From NCBI GenBank assembly GCA_028292745.1, contig JAQGLT010000044.1, positions 1 to 37,532 of the forward strand: DNA of 37,532 bases, written 5' to 3'. Origin of the DNA: Polaromonas sp. Its GTDB lineage: Bacteria; Pseudomonadota; Gammaproteobacteria; Burkholderiales; Burkholderiaceae_C. The first letter of the stretch is position 1. Each line of letters opens with the position of its first letter. The notes under the pieces are model-generated. The model was not told the DNA's origin, did not search any database, and saw only the letters and a list, made by a program, of their open reading frames with translations. The position numbers were made by a program, and so were the translations under genes. Of the stretch, positions 23,002 to 31,257 are shown one piece after another.

Positions 23002-24546
23002 TCAATCCGCAAAACAGGCAGCGTCCATCAAACGTGGCGGAGTTGGCATTAAAGGCATGAAGTCCATCTGGTCAAGCACATCCGTTTGCAGGTCAATCCC
23101 CGGCGCAATCTCAGTAAGTGCGAGGCCCTCAGACGTCAGCCGGAATACGGCTCGCTCGGTGATGTATATGGCCTCGTGCCCAAGCTTGAGCGCTTGAATG
23201 CCCGAGTAGGTGATTTGTTCCACCTCCTTAACCAGCTTGCGTACTTCGCCCGGGCACTGTATTTTCAGGCCGTCACCTGTGATGCTGGTCCTCCCGCCTT
23301 TTGTGTCAAAAGTGCCGCAAAAAACCACTTTTTTAGCATTTTGCGCAATGTCAATAAAGCCCCCGGGACCCACAGTTAGGCCACCCAAGCGTGAAACATT
23401 GACATTGCCTTTCTCGTCCAACTCGCCAAAGCCAAGAAAGGCAATGTCCAGGCCTCCGCCGGCGTAAAAATCAAATTGCGAAGGACCGTCAATCATGGCA
23501 GAGGGGCCACGTGCATAGCCGAACAATGACCCTACCAGCAGCGATCCGCCGTAAGTGCCGTGCTCGATCGTTTGGTAGAAACGGTTGACCTCGCCTTTCG
23601 CAGCGATGCTCTTTGCCACACCTTCGCCAATGCCAACGCCAAAGTTAATAATGGCGCCGTCGACAAGTTCCTTTTCAGCCCGTTTGGCGATGACCTTACG
23701 CACTGTCATCGGCTCTGGCGACTCACTCGCAATTGGGCCTCGCAGTTCACCAGACATGGTGGGGTCATATTCCAGGTCATAGCTCATGCGCTGTTGGGGG
23801 TCCACCACGACAGCATCCACAATCGCGCCGGGCACCCGCACAGAACGAGCCTGTAGTGAGTTCACATCGACGGCCGTGCGCACCTGGGCGATCACAATAC
23901 CGCCAGAGTTGTGGGCTGCGAGCGCGGCTGCATAAATGTCCAGATTAGCCGCCTCTTGGTCCAGGCTAATATTGCCATCGGCATCGCCAAACGAGCCGCG
24001 AATGATGGTGACATTGATCGGAAAGGACTTGTAGCATAGAAGCTCTTTGCCGCCAATGGTGGTCAGTTCTACCAGGTCTTCCTTGGCCGATTCATTCATC
24101 TTTCCGCCACCTAGACGCGGATCCACAAACGTTCCCAAACCCACATGGGTGAACAACCCGGGCCGGCCCCCGCCAATTTCACGGTAAAGCTGCATGGCGC
24201 AACCGCTTGGCAAGACGTAGGCCTCAATCTTTTCTTCCTTGGCCAGTTGCTGCATGCGTGGTGACCAGACCCAATGGCCACCGATGACCCGTTTGACCAG
24301 GCCTTCATGCGCAAACCGGTTCATGCCTTCAGTTTTTTTGTCACCAATGCCGAGAGCATGCATCACCGTCAGATTGCGGGGCTGAGCGGTTTGAAGAAAG
24401 CGCTTTTCTACCGCCTGAAATATATGTGATGCCTCCATGAGCCCACCGCCGCCGCCGATTAATGCAACTGTATCGTTGTCTTTGATAAGTTTGACAGCCT
24501 CATCAGCAGACATGAACTTGTTTCGGACCGTTCTGGGGCTTTTCAT
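23002..24546 (-). CDS. Class I acyl-CoA transferase (propionate/acetate CoA-transferase, YdiF-like)
   Basis: The protein is 514 residues with alpha- and beta-type domains fused, as in YdiF and propionate CoA-transferase. The N-domain has ALIGGGGGLMEASHI and VIGGHW; the C-domain has NFGVGIGEGVAKSI and QTIEHGTYGGSLL, where Glu328 is the catalytic glutamate forming the glutamyl-CoA intermediate. The start is the ATG at 24546; longer frames reach 24639 but overlap the ATPase stop and have no ribosome site. It would exchange CoA between acetyl- or succinyl-CoA and a carboxylate. It differs in family and mechanism from the class III transferase at 5071-6321, so the island holds two independent ways of making CoA thioesters. 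Confidence 0.86.
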   Translation of the reverse strand: MKSPRTVRNKFMSADEAVKLIKDNDTVALIGGGGGLMEASHIFQAVEKRFLQTAQPRNLTVMHALGIGDKKTEGMNRFAHEGLVKRVIGGHWVWSPRMQQLAKEEKIEAYVLPSGCAMQLYREIGGGRPGLFTHVGLGTFVDPRLGGGKMNESAKEDLVELTTIGGKELLCYKSFPINVTIIRGSFGDADGNISLDQEAANLDIYAAALAAHNSGGIVIAQVRTAVDVNSLQARSVRVPGAIVDAVVVDPQQRMSYDLEYDPTMSGELRGPIASESPEPMTVRKVIAKRAEKELVDGAIINFGVGIGEGVAKSIAAKGEVNRFYQTIEHGTYGGSLLVGSLFGYARGPSAMIDGPSQFDFYAGGGLDIAFLGFGELDEKGNVNVSRLGGLTVGPGGFIDIAQNAKKVVFCGTFDTKGGRTSITGDGLKIQCPGEVRKLVKEVEQITYSGIQALKLGHEAIYITERAVFRLTSEGLALTEIAPGIDLQTDVLDQMDFMPLMPTPPRLMDAACFAD

Positions 24547-24635
24547 AGATGACTTTTCAGTAGGCAATAGGGTGACAAGATGTTTAGCGATACAAGAAGG
24601 AGCAGTCCGGTTCGGGCAGGCCGGCTGATGACGTG

Positions 24636-25430
24636 TCAATGATTGAGAATCTGACCGAGGAAATTGCGTGTGCGCTCGTTCTGCGAGTTGGTGAAAAAGA
24701 CCTCGGGCTCAGCCATTTCAACGACCTCGCCCTTGTCCATGAAGATCACGCGGTCGGCCACGCTCCGGGCAAACCCCATCTCGTGCGTGACGCACAGCAT
24801 GGTCATGCCTTCTTCGGCCAGGCTCACCATGGTGTCGAGCACCTCTTTGACCATTTCCGGATCGAGCGCAGAGGTGGGTTCATCAAAGAGCATGATTTTT
24901 GGCGTCATGCACAGTGCTCGCGCAATGGCCACGCGCTGCTGCTGCCCGCCCGAGAGTTCGGCTGGGAACTTGCCTGCTTGCTCCGGGATGCGCACCCGCT
25001 TGAGGTACTGCCTTGCGATCGCTTCGGCATCAGCTTTGCTGGTACCACGGACTTTCATTGGAGCGAGCATGCAGTTTTCCAGCACGGTAAGATGTGGAAA
25101 GAGATTGAATTGCTGAAATACCATGCCGACTTCGGCCCGTACTGCACTAACGTTCTTGGAGCTCGCTCCCAGATCGATGCCATCGACGACTATGCGGCCC
25201 TTCTGGTATTTCTCCAAACTGTTGATGCAGCGGATTAATGTCGATTTACCCGAGCCGGATGGCCCGCAGACGACGATGCGTTCGCCCTTTCTGACCTGCA
25301 AGTTGATGTTGTGAAGCACTTGAAAGTCGCCATACCACTTGTCTACCTGATCAATAGAAATGATGGTTTCGGCCCCCACATGGTGGCCTATTTCATGGTC
25401 AGGCGCTATGCCAGAGTCTTGGGAAGTCAT
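24636..25430 (-). CDS. Polar amino acid-type ABC transporter ATPase (GlnQ-like)
   Basis: About 264 residues. Walker A is GPSGSGKST, the Q-loop is [19 protein letters not shown], the signature is [15 protein letters not shown], Walker B is [13 protein letters not shown] and the switch His is in CVTHEMGFA. The C-terminal [21 protein letters not shown] is the GlnQ/HisP/GltL type. The start may be the ATG at 25430 or the GTG at 25439, both near an AAAGAAAG purine run. It belongs with the binding protein (34 bases upstream) and the two permeases that follow on the same strand, forming one complete importer. Confidence 0.88.
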   Translation of the reverse strand: MTSQDSGIAPDHEIGHHVGAETIISIDQVDKWYGDFQVLHNINLQVRKGERIVVCGPSGSGKSTLIRCINSLEKYQKGRIVVDGIDLGASSKNVSAVRAEVGMVFQQFNLFPHLTVLENCMLAPMKVRGTSKADAEAIARQYLKRVRIPEQAGKFPAELSGGQQQRVAIARALCMTPKIMLFDEPTSALDPEMVKEVLDTMVSLAEEGMTMLCVTHEMGFARSVADRVIFMDKGEVVEMAEPEVFFTNSQNERTRNFLGQILNH

Positions 25431-25464
25431 CGTCGTCACTTTCTTTGCGTAGTCGCAGACAGCG

Positions 25465-26319
25465 TTATTTGGTCACAATCACCGGCAGCGGTGCCTCGCC
25501 CTCACCGGTGGTTGGCATGCTTTTGGGCAGGTCCACCCCAATCCATTTTTTGAATAAGGCGTTGAGCTCACCACTGGCGAGCTTGCGGCTCACAAAGTCG
25601 TTGATATAGTTGACCCACTCACGTTCGGTAGGACGTACCGCTGCGCCGTTGAAGGCACGTTGCAACGTGAGCTTGGCTGCATATTTGCCAGGGCCGGCTG
25701 CCTGGGCAATGTTGTTCACCTGGGTAATAGCCGCACCGATTACATCAACTTGCCCGGAAATCAAGGCTTGCACAGTCGTAGCGTCGTCATCGAAACGCTG
25801 AATCGTCGCACCTGCCTTGGCAGCGGTGACCGCATTGTCCTGAGGGGTTCCTCGGGGCACGCCGATGCGCATGCCTTTAAGGTCGTCCCATCCCTTCATA
25901 TCGGGAACACTGGCTTTGGCAATCAAGACATTTTCATTGGTGGCGTAAGGACGCGAGAACAGCACCACTTTTTGGCGATCCGGGAAAATGCCCATCACCG
26001 CTGCCAGCATGTCCACTTGACCGGTGAGCAAAGCCGCGACCCGATTCGATGAGGTAACAGGCGTAATTTGAGCTTTGACGCCTAGGTCCTTGGCTAGCAA
26101 CTCGATGAATTCAATGTCAAAACCCGTGAGCTTGCCCGATGCATCCGTGAAACCCCAGGGGACTTGCGCGACCTGCGCGCCGGCTTTGAGCACGCCGCTT
26201 TTTTTGATGGAATCGACGCTTTGAGCATAGGCGCTGCTCATGCCCATGAAGCCCAGCGCGACGGCAAGTGTGGCGCCAAGCACGGTGCGACGCGCTTTCA
26301 TTTGAATAGACGGTTTCAT
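25465..26319 (-). CDS. Polar amino acid-type ABC transporter substrate-binding protein
   Basis: The protein is 284 residues from the ATG at 26319, which has GGAGATGAA directly upstream. The signal peptide is followed by a cleavage-like AYAQ; the mature chain has [40 protein letters not shown], the family 3 binding-protein opening. Members bind amino acids, opines and a range of small carboxylates. The conserved Asp (GFDIE) and the RIGVPRGT segment are typical, but the alpha-amino-group-binding residues cannot be judged by eye. It is encoded between the permease and ATPase genes of the same importer. Confidence 0.87.
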   Translation of the reverse strand: MKPSIQMKARRTVLGATLAVALGFMGMSSAYAQSVDSIKKSGVLKAGAQVAQVPWGFTDASGKLTGFDIEFIELLAKDLGVKAQITPVTSSNRVAALLTGQVDMLAAVMGIFPDRQKVVLFSRPYATNENVLIAKASVPDMKGWDDLKGMRIGVPRGTPQDNAVTAAKAGATIQRFDDDATTVQALISGQVDVIGAAITQVNNIAQAAGPGKYAAKLTLQRAFNGAAVRPTEREWVNYINDFVSRKLASGELNALFKKWIGVDLPKSMPTTGEGEAPLPVIVTK

Positions 26320-26400
26320 TTCATCTCCGGACATATTGCAAGCGGATGCTCGCGGGTTAATAAAGAGTTTGCGTTGACATTTCCGCCAACCAGCCACGTG

Positions 26401-27051
26401 TCACGTTTTCAAAGCGAAGCGTTTTTCGATGTGTGCGCTATAACGTGACAAAGGAAAACAGATTGCAAAGTAGCAGCAACCGGCCAGGCCGTATGCGAGC
26501 AGCGGCTTGTAAGTCACGCTGGAGGCCATCTGTGCGGTGCGCGACAGCTCGACAAAACCAATGATTGCGGCCAGCGAGGTGCCCTTGATGAGTTGCACAA
26601 GAAACCCGACGGTGGGGGCGAATGACAAGCGAATAGCTTGCGGCAGTACCACGTAGCGCATTCGGGCAAAGTAACCCAGGCCGAGCGCATTGGCCGCTTC
26701 TGTCTGGCCGCCCGGTACGGCCTGTATTCCACCGCGCCAGATTTCGCCAAGGAAGGCACTGGCATGCAGCGTCAGGCCTAGTGCGGCCGCGACCCAGACG
26801 TTCACTTGAATACCCAATACGGGCAGCCCATAAAACACCAGGAATAGCTGCATCAGCATGGGTGTTCCCTGGAAAAAATCAATAAAAGCACCCGCAATTC
26901 CGCGCGCAAACCGAAACGGTGCCGTTCGCGCCAGCGCAATCCACAAGCCACCGATACCGCCTCCAATAAACGCCACCCCCGAGAGCATCAGCGTTGCCTG
27001 CATGCCGGCCAAGATGGCCCAAAACTCATTGATACCAAATTCGCGGATCAT
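26401..27051 (-). CDS. Polar amino acid-type ABC transporter permease (GlnP/HisM-like) A
   Basis: The protein is 216 residues with about five membrane spans. The motif FFQGTPMLMQLFLVFYGLP and the ATPase-docking EAA loop EAANALGLGYFARMRYVVLPQAIR are characteristic. The last span leads to a short cytoplasmic tail (EKRFALKT). It follows permease B by nine bases and precedes the binding protein by 81, so the two permeases form the heterodimeric channel of one operon. Confidence 0.88.
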   Translation of the reverse strand: MIREFGINEFWAILAGMQATLMLSGVAFIGGGIGGLWIALARTAPFRFARGIAGAFIDFFQGTPMLMQLFLVFYGLPVLGIQVNVWVAAALGLTLHASAFLGEIWRGGIQAVPGGQTEAANALGLGYFARMRYVVLPQAIRLSFAPTVGFLVQLIKGTSLAAIIGFVELSRTAQMASSVTYKPLLAYGLAGCCYFAICFPLSRYSAHIEKRFALKT

Positions 27052-27060
27052 GACAGCGCC

Positions 27061-27729
27061 TTATTTGGCAGGGTAAGAAAAGTAGACACGATTGATCGCT
27101 TTGAAAACCGTTGAGAAGATCATCGACATGGCGAAGTACAGCAGCGTTGCAACAATGTAGACCTCGAAACTGCGAAACGTCGCCGAATCCACGCTTTGTG
27201 CCACTGAGGTCAGTTCTTCAGCCGAAATCGATGACACGATACTGGTCGTCAGCAGCAACAAGATGAACTGCCCAGATAGCGCTGGAAAGATCGTGCGCAG
27301 CGCCGGCTTGAGCACGATGAAGCGAAACGTTTGCAGCGGGCTCAATCCAAGTGCAGCGCCTGCTTCGAACTGACCGCGCGGCACCACATCAATGCCCCCG
27401 CGAATGATCTCGGCAGAAAACGCGCCCAGATTCAAGCTCAGTGCCAGCACGGCCGCCGTCCACGGCTGCAAGCTGATGCCCAAAGAAGGCAAGCCGAAAA
27501 AGATCAACAAGACCTGTACTAGAAAAGGCGTGTTGCGGATGATCTCCACATAGCTGGTCGCTGCCAGTCTCACGGGGGCAATGGCACTTCGCCGACCTAG
27601 CACCGTCAAAAGGCCCAATGTCAGGCCGATAGTTACTGAAATTGTGGCCATCCAAAGAGAAAGCCAACATCCATGCAGAAACTGCTCCCAATAAGGAAAC
27701 AGGGCGCCGAAATCGAACTTGTAGGTCAT
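27061..27729 (-). CDS. Polar amino acid-type ABC transporter permease B, first gene of the operon
   Basis: The protein is 222 residues with five or so spans. The motif IIRNTPFLVQVLLIFFGLP and the EAA loop EAGAALGLSPLQTFRFIVLKPALR define the family. It is the first gene after the divergent regulatory region, with a good -35/-10 pair and IclR-type palindromes immediately upstream. Its partner is permease A, nine bases downstream. Confidence 0.88.
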   Translation of the reverse strand: MTYKFDFGALFPYWEQFLHGCWLSLWMATISVTIGLTLGLLTVLGRRSAIAPVRLAATSYVEIIRNTPFLVQVLLIFFGLPSLGISLQPWTAAVLALSLNLGAFSAEIIRGGIDVVPRGQFEAGAALGLSPLQTFRFIVLKPALRTIFPALSGQFILLLLTTSIVSSISAEELTSVAQSVDSATFRSFEVYIVATLLYFAMSMIFSTVFKAINRVYFSYPAK

Positions 27730-27758
27730 GCGATTGTGTTCTTAGAGTGCATTGGCAG

Positions 27759-27787
27759 ATTATAATTTTGGTGGAAAGCCTTTCCAA
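27759..27787 (-). promoter_or_regulatory. Predicted sigma70 promoter of the polar ABC transporter operon
   Basis: On the minus strand, TTGGAA (27787-27782) and a perfect TATAAT (27764-27759) are separated by 17 bases. The likely transcription start is near 27752, about 22 bases before the ATG at 27729. The -35 hexamer lies inside the regulatory palindrome at 27773-27804, so a bound regulator would block or reposition RNA polymerase. Confidence 0.6.
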
Positions 27788-27804
27788 CTAGGAAAGTACG
27801 TTCC
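27773..27804. promoter_or_regulatory. IclR-type operator 1 over the transporter promoter
   Basis: Minus-strand reading: TTGGAACGTACTTTCC, TAG, TTGGAAAGGCTTTCCA. The second part is a perfect palindrome around one central base (GGAAAG-C-CTTTCC on the plus strand, 27773-27785) and is nearly the same as operator 2. The first part is an imperfect copy with one more central base. It overlaps the -35 box of the transporter promoter. The position between a regulator gene and the divergent operon, and the two-copy layout, point to the IclR protein encoded at 27947. Confidence 0.6.
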
Positions 27805-27876
27805 AATATTAGGACTTACCCTTGGTTTAACAGAAGAAGCTTGATTTCTTCAATCTGCTACAAATACATGATTTAA

Positions 27877-27900
27877 CTTTCCAATTTGGAAAGACTTTCC
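27877..27900. promoter_or_regulatory. IclR-type operator 2 upstream of the regulator gene
   Basis: Plus strand: CTTTCC-AATTT-GGAAAG-A-CTTTCC. The right part, TTGGAAAGACTTTCCA, matches the 16-base core of operator 1 with only the middle base changed. It lies 47 bases before the GTG start of the IclR gene, a place that suits autoregulation and cooperative binding or looping with operator 1 about 100 bases away. Confidence 0.6.
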
Positions 27901-27946
27901 AGAATATTTCAACCATACTGATGAAAAGTTCATCGAGAGGCTTACC

Positions 27947-28720
27947 GTGAGCAGCAATCTTTCCCGTGGTTTGGCAGTTTTAGAATACTTAAGTACTCAT
28001 GCGGATGGGTTGACGCTCAACGGCATTGCAGAGCCATTGGGAATTCCCCGAAGTGCGACCCACCGCGTATTGGCGGAACTCGTTGATGCCGGTTTCGTGA
28101 AACATGGGGGTGACTTCAGCCCTTATCAGTTGACTTTTAAGCTTGCACGGATGGGTTTGGCACACATGGCTGAGAGCGGCATCACTGAACTTGTACAACC
28201 GGTGATAAACCGTCTGGCAGCCGCCTCGGGTGAACTGGCACGCATGAGCATTCTGGATGGGACCCGGCTGATCTGGATCGCTAAAGCCCAAGGTGCCCGC
28301 AGTGGGCTGCGCTACGACGCAAACTCTGACCCTGGAGAAGAAGTTCGCTTGTTCTGCAGCTCGAACGGCCAGGCCTGGCTGTCGTGCCTCAGTGACGAGA
28401 AAGCGCTTGAAATCGTCATGCGCCAAGGCTTCAATCCCGAAGCTTATGGCCCGAACGCCCCTAAAACAGTGATGGATCTTTTGGCGTGCTTGACCGAAGC
28501 ACGAGAAAGAGGCTACGCAGCGGTTCACGAAAGCTATGAAATTGGCAGCTCCGCTATTGCCGCACCGGTATTTCACGTAGTGGATAAGCGCGTCATTGGG
28601 GCCGTGAGCATTGCCGGCCCCGAAGCACGAATGAAGCCAGAACGCATGAAGGAGTTGGCTACTCTGGTCCTTGCTGCTGCGCAAGAACTCTCTGCCTTGA
28701 GTGTAGGCATTCGGGCTTAA
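27947..28720 (+). CDS. IclR-family transcriptional regulator
   Basis: The protein is 257 residues. The winged helix-turn-helix is at about 5-65 (LSRGLAVLEYLSTHADGLTLNGIAEPLGIPRSATHRVLAELVDAGFV). The effector domain contains YDANSDPGEEVRLFCSSNGQAWL, ARERGYAAVHESYEIGSSAIAAPVF and AVSIAGPEARM. The start is GTG with GAGAGG upstream; the ATG at 27920 is in a different frame and meets a stop at once. It is divergent from the polar transporter operon and most likely controls it and perhaps the whole minus-strand series through the palindromes at 27773 and 27877. The effector is unknown; IclR proteins usually sense pathway intermediates. Confidence 0.88.
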   Translation: MSSNLSRGLAVLEYLSTHADGLTLNGIAEPLGIPRSATHRVLAELVDAGFVKHGGDFSPYQLTFKLARMGLAHMAESGITELVQPVINRLAAASGELARMSILDGTRLIWIAKAQGARSGLRYDANSDPGEEVRLFCSSNGQAWLSCLSDEKALEIVMRQGFNPEAYGPNAPKTVMDLLACLTEARERGYAAVHESYEIGSSAIAAPVFHVVDKRVIGAVSIAGPEARMKPERMKELATLVLAAAQELSALSVGIRA

Positions 28721-29144
28721 CGGTGTTAGTTTAAAAAAGTGGCTAAGGAAGCGGGTTCTGGTCCCATTTTTGATAGCGGTTATGGAACCAGTCTTTAAGC
28801 AATTTTTAATGTTCATCGGGCATATTTTTGAACGCTTCATCGAGCTTCGCCAAAGAGCAATGTGCCAAACAATGGGAGAAGAAAGCGCGACGTAATGCAA
28901 GTAAAGCTTGTTGGGTGGCTTGCCTTCATCTCTAGTAACTGCATGCGCCTCAGTGTCAAATCCGACAAAAAAATGTTCGCATGCGAGCGCTATTAATAAT
29001 GGCCTCGCAAAGCACCCCGTTGAGCACTTCAGACGAGTAACCAGTTGAGCATGTGAAGTGGCGGTTGAATGTAGTGCAGCAGCGGGGACTTCAGTGGATA
29101 CAAGCAATCGTGTCAGAATGCTCCAAAGTCAGTCCCTGCCCAGC
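28721..29144. other. Intergenic region with a decayed reading frame of unknown family
   Basis: Between the IclR and binding-protein genes, which converge. On the minus strand, 28743-28860 reads LAKLDEAFKNMPDEH, a TAA at 28806-28808, then KLLKDWFHNRYQKWDQNPLP and a TAG. This has the look of a real protein end interrupted by one stop, but I do not recognise it. The rest shows no gene. Confidence 0.35.
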
Positions 29145-30284
29145 TTACCGCACCGCGGGTTTGAGCGTTTCGATCACCTGAGCCCGGCCATCCACGACCT
29201 TGACGATAAAGCTTTCGCGGTCCAGATCACCCTTGGTGTCATAGCGTACGTCAAACAGCACTCCGGGATAGTCTTTTGCAGAAATGGAGGCACTATGCAT
29301 CGCTGTAGCGAAGGCTTTGGGGTCAATTTTCCCGACTTTGTCAAATATGGCTTTAGCCGCATGCATGGCGGTGTAGCCCTTCATCGCGTTATGGTCGGGT
29401 TTGATCTTGTACTCGGTCTGGTACCGTTTGGTAAATGCCTGCACCGTCGGGTTAGGTGCATCCGGCGTTAGGCCTACATGAGCAATCACGCCGTTGGCGG
29501 CTTCACCCGCAAGTTCAATCACTTTGTCATTGGCGAGGGTGGACTCTCCAATGACAGGCTTGTCATAACCTTGCTTGCGCAACTCCTTGAGCGCACGGGC
29601 GGACTCTTCCTCATTTGTGTAGATAAACAAGGCATCGGCTTGGGACTGCTTGACTTTAAGAACGGCGCTTGAGAAATCGAGCTGCCCGGGCTCGGTTGAA
29701 ATGCTAGTCGTCACTTTGACGTTGACTGACTCTAGCGCCTTTGTGACTGCGTCAACTCCCCCCTTGCCGAAGTCATTGTTGACATAGATGACAGCGATGT
29801 TTTTCGCCTTGACGCTTTTGGCAATGTAACTGGCCACCTTAGGCATAGCCGCCGTTTGTGTGAAGGAAGCTCGAAACACATACGGATTGCCCTGCTGCGT
29901 AATCTGTCCAGCCTCTCCACCGATGATGTTTGGAATCTCGGCACGCCGAGTCTCATTCATGCTGACCAAAATCGAGCCCGAGAACACCGGTCCCAGCACC
30001 AGCGGCGCACCTTGGTCTACTGCTTTGGATGCTAGAGCTTTAGCAACGCCTGGCTGAGTTTGTGTATCCCAGGAGTTGTATTGCAACTGGCGGCTTAAAA
30101 CGCCACCCGCTGAATTAATTTCTTTAACAGCAAGCTTTACGCCGTTGTCGAAATTGGTACCCGCAGTAGCACCAGAGCCCGACAATTCGACTAACCCGAA
30201 GATTGGAATTGGCTGGGCAAATGCCATAGCCTGTGCACCAGCGATAGCGACAGATGCAGTAAGGCAGCGCCAAGTATTTTTCAT
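29145..30284 (-). CDS. Liv-type ABC transporter substrate-binding protein 2
   Basis: The protein is 379 residues. A signal peptide ends near AMAFAQ; the mature chain has GLVELSGSGATAGTNFDNGVKLAVKEINSAGG. It is a close paralog of the protein at 20044-21186, sharing RRAEIPN, NDFGKGG, LDFSSAVLKVKQSQAD, NEEESAR and LRKQGY. GGAGACATGAC precedes the ATG. No permease or ATPase gene is adjacent; like its paralog it presumably docks on LivHMGF (7356-10838). A palindrome at 30319-30340 lies upstream. Two binding proteins for one permease would widen the range of imported compounds. Confidence 0.88.
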   Translation of the reverse strand: MKNTWRCLTASVAIAGAQAMAFAQPIPIFGLVELSGSGATAGTNFDNGVKLAVKEINSAGGVLSRQLQYNSWDTQTQPGVAKALASKAVDQGAPLVLGPVFSGSILVSMNETRRAEIPNIIGGEAGQITQQGNPYVFRASFTQTAAMPKVASYIAKSVKAKNIAVIYVNNDFGKGGVDAVTKALESVNVKVTTSISTEPGQLDFSSAVLKVKQSQADALFIYTNEEESARALKELRKQGYDKPVIGESTLANDKVIELAGEAANGVIAHVGLTPDAPNPTVQAFTKRYQTEYKIKPDHNAMKGYTAMHAAKAIFDKVGKIDPKAFATAMHSASISAKDYPGVLFDVRYDTKGDLDRESFIVKVVDGRAQVIETLKPAVR

Positions 30285-30318
30285 GTCATGTCTCCAGGTA
30301 GTCAGCGTTTGAAAGAAA

Positions 30319-30340
30319 ATTTCATCGTTATTGATGAAAT
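30319..30340. promoter_or_regulatory. Palindrome upstream of binding-protein gene 2
   Basis: ATTTCATC-GTTATT-GATGAAAT is a perfect 8-bp inverted repeat with a 6-base spacer, 35 bases before the ATG of the minus-strand gene. It is a likely operator for an unidentified regulator. It is unlike the TTGGAAAG sites. Confidence 0.45.
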
Positions 30341-31041
30341 AAGCATCATCCTAAACTTCCACTACTATTGAGTCCACTAGGCCAACTTGATAGTCATCAT
30401 TGCGCCATTCAATGTTGACACTTATTGAGGCCGCGTTCTTCTGTAGCTCGACGATACGACTATGAAGGTTATGCCGCGCAGCTTGACTGGAATTTCTCCT
30501 GCATTGCACAACATGCCATAAAGAAGCTGCGCCGTGCGATCCCAGGACAGCGCGTTCAGGGTTTACCTACGCTCCAGCTGCTTTCCAATGAATTTCACGG
30601 ATATCAGTCCAGTACGCTTTTCGCCATTGCGCAAGCTCTACCTGCCCACAGATCCGCAGATTGCCCCCACCTCAGTGCACATTGACGATGGCATACCAAG
30701 TTGCCAGGGCTGCAGGGGTCCGACTTTGACCAAATCACGGTCGAGGTAGTTAATGCGTCATGGGACGGGGAACAGCGCCTTTCTCATTGGTCGAATGGGA
30801 TTCGAATCGATCTGCCTTGCCCGCGTTAAGGACCGGGTGCTCTGGGCCCACGCAATCGTCTCTCGAAGGCGATTCCTGTCATCAAAGCGATACACACACC
30901 CTTGCAGCGCTTGAAATGGGCGCCCTTTGCGAAGCAGGCGAACAGTTGTTGGCGCCGATTGAATATTGACCAGCTGGGGGTGCGGCAGAATTCTTGGACT
31001 ACTTGAAAGTAGTTCATGTACTCATACGAAGACCGTATTCG
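30341..31041. other. Region with no intact gene, probable mosaic of gene fragments
   Basis: Frames in this 700-base stretch are short and none matches a family I know. Two plus-strand pieces look protein-like (around 30440-30680, with QLDWNFSCIAQHAIKKL, and around 30705-30825, with DFDQITVEVVNASWDGEQ), but both end without a start or context. The stretch lies between an intact ABC gene and transposase fragments, so I read it as debris. Confidence 0.4.
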
Positions 31042-31149
31042 GACAAAGCGGCGACAAGTCGCCTCGCATCCCATACGGATACCGGGAATTTTCTTCAGGA
31101 CCGCTGCCAACTTGGCCCACTCTTTATCACTGACCTTGCTTTTGTCCAT
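31042..31149 (-). pseudogene. IS5-family transposase, N-terminal fragment
   Basis: The minus-strand frame from the ATG at 31149 reads MDKSKVSDKEWAKLAAVLKK and IPGIRMGCEATCRRFV, the N-terminus of IS5/IS427-group transposases. After about 36 residues the similarity stops and the frame no longer resembles the family, so only this end is left. Confidence 0.45.
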
Positions 31150-31157
31150 ACTGGGCT

Positions 31158-31206
31158 TCCCCCGGTTTCCCCCGGTTTCCCGGACACATCGAATGACATG
31201 ATGTGT
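31158..31206. repeat. Tandem CCCCCGGTTT repeats and an inverted repeat, probable IS end
   Basis: TTCCCCCGGT-TTCCCCCGGT-TTCCCGG (31158-31182) holds two adjoining 10-base copies plus a partial third. It is followed by ACACATC...GATGTGT (31184-31206), a 7-bp inverted repeat. This comes just before a strong ribosome site (AGGAGG, 31209-31214) and the start of an IS3-type OrfA fragment, so it is probably the left terminus of a lost element. Confidence 0.4.
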
Positions 31207-31219
31207 TTAGGAGGCAAAC

Positions 31220-31257
31220 ATGCCAAAGACGAGAAGAGCGTTTACGGACGAGTTCAG
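31220..31257 (+). pseudogene. IS3-family OrfA, first codons only
   Basis: After AGGAGG the frame reads MPKTRRAFTDEF, the opening of many IS3-family OrfA proteins (MPKxRRxFTxEFK). It then turns into unrelated sequence. Together with the repeat at 31158 it marks a truncated element. Confidence 0.4.

Noticed and set aside
27989..29107. Very long (372-codon) minus-strand open frame across the IclR gene
   Set aside because: It is antisense to a clear IclR protein with GTG start, ribosome site and motifs; the translation has no domain and its 3' part only mirrors IclR codons. The interesting bit at 28743-28860 is in another frame.
30770..30850. tRNA-like stretch on the minus strand (AGAGCACCCGG, ATTCGAATCCC, then CGACCA)
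   Set aside because: The distance from the TTCGAAT loop to CCA is four bases short, the T-stem does not pair and no acceptor 5' strand is found, so it is neither a working tRNA nor a clear fragment.
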